8,018 nucleotides of DNA from an uncultured Oscillospiraceae bacterium (lineage in GTDB: Bacteria > Bacillota > Clostridia > Oscillospirales > Ruminococcaceae): contig CAJTTH010000043.1 of assembly GCA_910579125.1 (NCBI GenBank), positions 1-8,018 of the forward strand. The letters run 5' to 3'. Made by a program: the position numbers and the translations under genes. The notes under the pieces were generated by a model that saw nothing but the letters and a program-made list of their open reading frames with translations, ran no database searches and was not told where the DNA came from. Shown here one piece after another: positions 5,981-8,018 of the stretch; position 1 is the stretch's first letter; the number at the start of each line of letters is the position of its first letter.

Positions 5981-7888
5981 TTATACCCTGAGCTTCTCTA
6001 TCTGCTCTTCGAGCATCGCGGACTGTCCGCTCAGTTCCTCGCAGGATGCCGCAGTCTGCTCTGCCGTGGCGGAGTTCTGCTGTACGACTGTGGAAATCTG
6101 GTCGATACCTATCTTGACTTGCTCGATAGAATCCGCCTGATCATCGGCAGCGGCAGAAATCTCGCCAATATACTTGTTCGTGAGGTCGGCAAGCTCCGTT
6201 ACCTCCTTCATTGTATCGGCTGTGCTTTGTGCGATAACAGTGCCCTTGTCTACCGCCGTAATGGTCGCGTTGATAAGCTCGCCGGTCTGCGCCGCAGATT
6301 CCGCACTCTTTGCCGCAAGATTGCGAACCTCGTCCGCAACGACCGCGAAGCCCTTTCCGGCAGCGCCCGCGCGTGCTGCTTCGATAGCGGCGTTCAGCGC
6401 AAGGATATTGGTCTGGAACGCAATATCATCAATAGCCTTGATGATATTCTGGATCTGGTCGGATTTCTCCTTGATCTCGTCCATTGCAGCAAGCATATTC
6501 TTGACTTCGTTGTTCTGGTAGGTGATCTTCTCGGAAGTCTGAACGGATATCTTGCTTGCCTCGGAAGCGTTATTGGCGCTCTGTTGTACTTTGTTCGCGA
6601 TCTCGTTGATAGACGCCGACAGCTCTTCGATTGCCGCAGCCTGTCTTGTTGTGCCTTCTGCGAGACTCTGCGAACCCTCAGACATTTGTGCCGCGCCGTT
6701 CTTAACATCCGTGGAGGACTGATTGATGTTTCCGATTATCTCGTGCAGCGATTCCTCAATCCTCTCAAACGATTCGTTGATCTGAACAAAGTCGCCGAGG
6801 TATGTAATCTTCGATTTTGCCGTGAAATTGCCAATCGCCATCTGCGAGAGCACATTATTGATATCTGCCACATACGAATTCAGTTCGCCCTTTGTAAATT
6901 CGAGCTTGTGCACGAAGTCGCCCAACTCGTCGTTGCCGAATTTGTAGTCGCTGTTCGGATCGTTAAGAGCGCCGCGGCTCATGCTGTCCGCCAGCTTTTC
7001 TGCCTCTTGAATGGGACGAAGAATGGTCTTGACCGCGTAGAACCCGACAACAATCAACATAATGCCGCCGACAATGACTGCGATAATTGTTGAAATGAGA
7101 ATAAGTTCCAATCTGAGCAGCTCCGCTTCGGCAGCCGACAAGCCTGAAAAATATGCTCCGACTACCTTATTGTTGATATCATACATGGGACGGTAGAAAA
7201 CATAGTGATTCTGCCCGAGTATCTTAATGGTATCTTCAAATGTATTGCCGCCGTCAACAACTACCGACGCAGGCTCTTCGGGGATCTGGGTGCCGACAGC
7301 TCTCTTGCCGTCAGAGATAATTGTCGTCGCGATACGGGTCTTGCCTCCGACAATCGTGATCTCGGCAGTGCTCTGCTCCTTTACCGTGTCTATCCAGCTC
7401 GTTTCCGTGAGATACATACCCGAAACCGCCGCGCCGCCGTCTGTGGTGCCTTTTGCGGTCTGAAGAGCAAGTCCGCTCTTGGAATCGTACACGACGCCGG
7501 AATATCCTGCGCTCGCTCTTGTAAGATTAAAGTCGGCAAGATTAAAGTTGTCTGTTTTCCAGACGATATTTCCGCTGGAATCCATAATAGCCGCATAATC
7601 GCTTTCGGTTTCCTTTTTTGAGTCAAAAAAAGCGTTAAGGTCTTCAGAAGGCGCATCGGCTTTCAACAGCCCGCTGTGCTCCATATCAACAAGCATATCT
7701 TCAACTCTCTTCAGTTGAGCCTCTTTTGCAGCGACAAGAGTATTCATGCCGATCTCCGTTTGAGTTCTCATGATCTTATCGGTGTTGCTGCCCGACAGTT
7801 TAATGGTGAATATGTTTACAATAACAACTGTCAATACCAGACTGATGATGATTGCAAACAGCAGTTTTCTTCCTATCTTAGAATTCAT
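5981..7888 (-). CDS. Methyl-accepting chemotaxis protein, Cache-like sensor
   Basis: This 635-residue transmembrane chemoreceptor relays ligand binding to CheA/CheW. A short cytoplasmic start is followed by TM1 (about 8-29) and an extracellular sensor (about 30-260). The sensor's second half (GGKTRIATTI, GTQIPEE, a conserved YRPMYD and VVGAYFSG) fits single-Cache (Cache_3/Cache_2-like) sensors. TM2 lies at about 262-285, then HAMP with Pro292 in ILRPI. The four-helix signalling hairpin covers about 385-635, with its tip DDIAFQTNILALNAAIEAARAG (split around Glu503) and GKGFAVVADEVRNLA strongly conserved. No CheR-docking pentapeptide is seen; the protein ends EKLRV. AAAGGA (7897-7902 on the plus numbering) lies eight bases before the ATG. 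No other chemotaxis gene is nearby, so it is an orphan receptor. The ligand cannot be deduced. Confidence 0.95.
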   Translation of the reverse strand: MNSKIGRKLLFAIIISLVLTVVIVNIFTIKLSGSNTDKIMRTQTEIGMNTLVAAKEAQLKRVEDMLVDMEHSGLLKADAPSEDLNAFFDSKKETESDYAAIMDSSGNIVWKTDNFNLADFNLTRASAGYSGVVYDSKSGLALQTAKGTTDGGAAVSGMYLTETSWIDTVKEQSTAEITIVGGKTRIATTIISDGKRAVGTQIPEEPASVVVDGGNTFEDTIKILGQNHYVFYRPMYDINNKVVGAYFSGLSAAEAELLRLELILISTIIAVIVGGIMLIVVGFYAVKTILRPIQEAEKLADSMSRGALNDPNSDYKFGNDELGDFVHKLEFTKGELNSYVADINNVLSQMAIGNFTAKSKITYLGDFVQINESFERIEESLHEIIGNINQSSTDVKNGAAQMSEGSQSLAEGTTRQAAAIEELSASINEIANKVQQSANNASEASKISVQTSEKITYQNNEVKNMLAAMDEIKEKSDQIQNIIKAIDDIAFQTNILALNAAIEAARAGAAGKGFAVVADEVRNLAAKSAESAAQTGELINATITAVDKGTVIAQSTADTMKEVTELADLTNKYIGEISAAADDQADSIEQVKIGIDQISTVVQQNSATAEQTAASCEELSGQSAMLEEQIEKLRV

Positions 7889-7919
7889 AACTCAGTTCCT
7901 TTCCGTTTACATAGATTTG

Positions 7920-7929
7920 AATGATCATT
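7920..7929. repeat. Ten-base palindrome upstream of the chemotaxis gene
   Basis: AATGATCATT is a perfect palindrome in the 45-base gap between the receptor start and the large inverted repeat. It could be a small operator or chance in AT-rich DNA. No regulator can be named. Confidence 0.2.
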
Positions 7930-7933
7930 AGCT

Positions 7934-8018
7934 AACGAAAAAAATCACCCTTTTATAAAAATTTACACTTTTATTAAATAAAAGTGTAAATTTTTATAAA
8001 AGGGTGATTTTTTTCGTT
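7934..8018. repeat. Perfect inverted repeat with 42-bp arms at the window end
   Basis: Positions 7934-7975 are the exact reverse complement of 7977-8018, centred on A7976, with no mismatch over 42 bp. The arms run from AACG and seven A residues, through TCACCC, to an AT-rich centre; the right arm ends GGGTGA, seven T residues and CGTT. Either strand could therefore form a very long hairpin followed by a T-run, as in a bidirectional terminator. It lies 45 bases upstream of the leftward chemotaxis gene, where its promoter would be expected. The repeat is still perfect at the last base, so it may extend further, or be a fold-back artefact at a contig end. Confidence 0.85.

Noticed and set aside
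6119..7093. Long plus-strand open frame of about 324 codons
   Set aside because: It is the antisense shadow of the chemoreceptor gene, whose domain motifs are unambiguous on the minus strand.
1..8018. CRISPR array, tRNA or rRNA genes, toxin-antitoxin or defence system
   Set aside because: No regularly spaced repeats, tRNA-like cloverleaf, rRNA sequence or defence-type domains were seen on either strand.

Overview
The window looks like chromosomal DNA of a Gram-positive anaerobe of the Clostridia, plausibly a Ruminococcaceae/Oscillospiraceae-type gut bacterium. This rests on the rplU-prp-rpmA-obg gene order, an L27 with a Prp-cleavable N-terminal extension (a Firmicutes and relatives trait), Mini-RNase III, a YitT-family membrane protein, strong AGGAGG-type ribosome binding sites, and GC-rich genes between AT-rich spacers. 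The genus is not resolved by eye.

Left part (about 157-3714, + strand): a textbook extended -10 SigA promoter precedes an L21-leader-type 5' UTR, then rplU (L21), prp (the cysteine protease that trims L27) and rpmA (L27). A strong intrinsic terminator sits between rpmA and obg, so the GTPase gene is probably expressed by read-through or from a weak separate start. After obg come an unrecognised methyltransferase-fold protein with an eroded SAM-binding loop and mrnC (Mini-RNase III, 23S rRNA maturation). Most of this block serves making and maturing the 50S subunit.

Middle (3736-5414, + strand): a YitT-family integral membrane protein with a C-terminal DUF2179 domain, then yebC/TACO1, a translation-associated factor. 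Two hairpins, the second a convincing terminator, close this transcription unit at about 5462-5538.

Gene-poor spacer (5415-5980): AT-rich DNA. It holds a short in-frame stretch resembling the N-terminal core-binding segment of a tyrosine recombinase, ended by a stop codon (a likely relic of a mobile element), a doubtful 46-codon ORF on the minus strand, and the terminator of the convergent gene to the right.

Right part (5981-7888, - strand): one complete methyl-accepting chemotaxis protein (TM, extracellular Cache-like sensor, TM, HAMP, signalling hairpin), implying a chemotactic ancestor or host. Upstream of its start, running to the last base of the window, is a perfect AT-rich inverted repeat with 42-bp arms. 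It is either an unusually long bidirectional terminator/cruciform or a fold-back assembly artefact at a contig end, and it is the most striking unexplained structure here. I see no convincing new multi-gene system; most genes are core translation functions.
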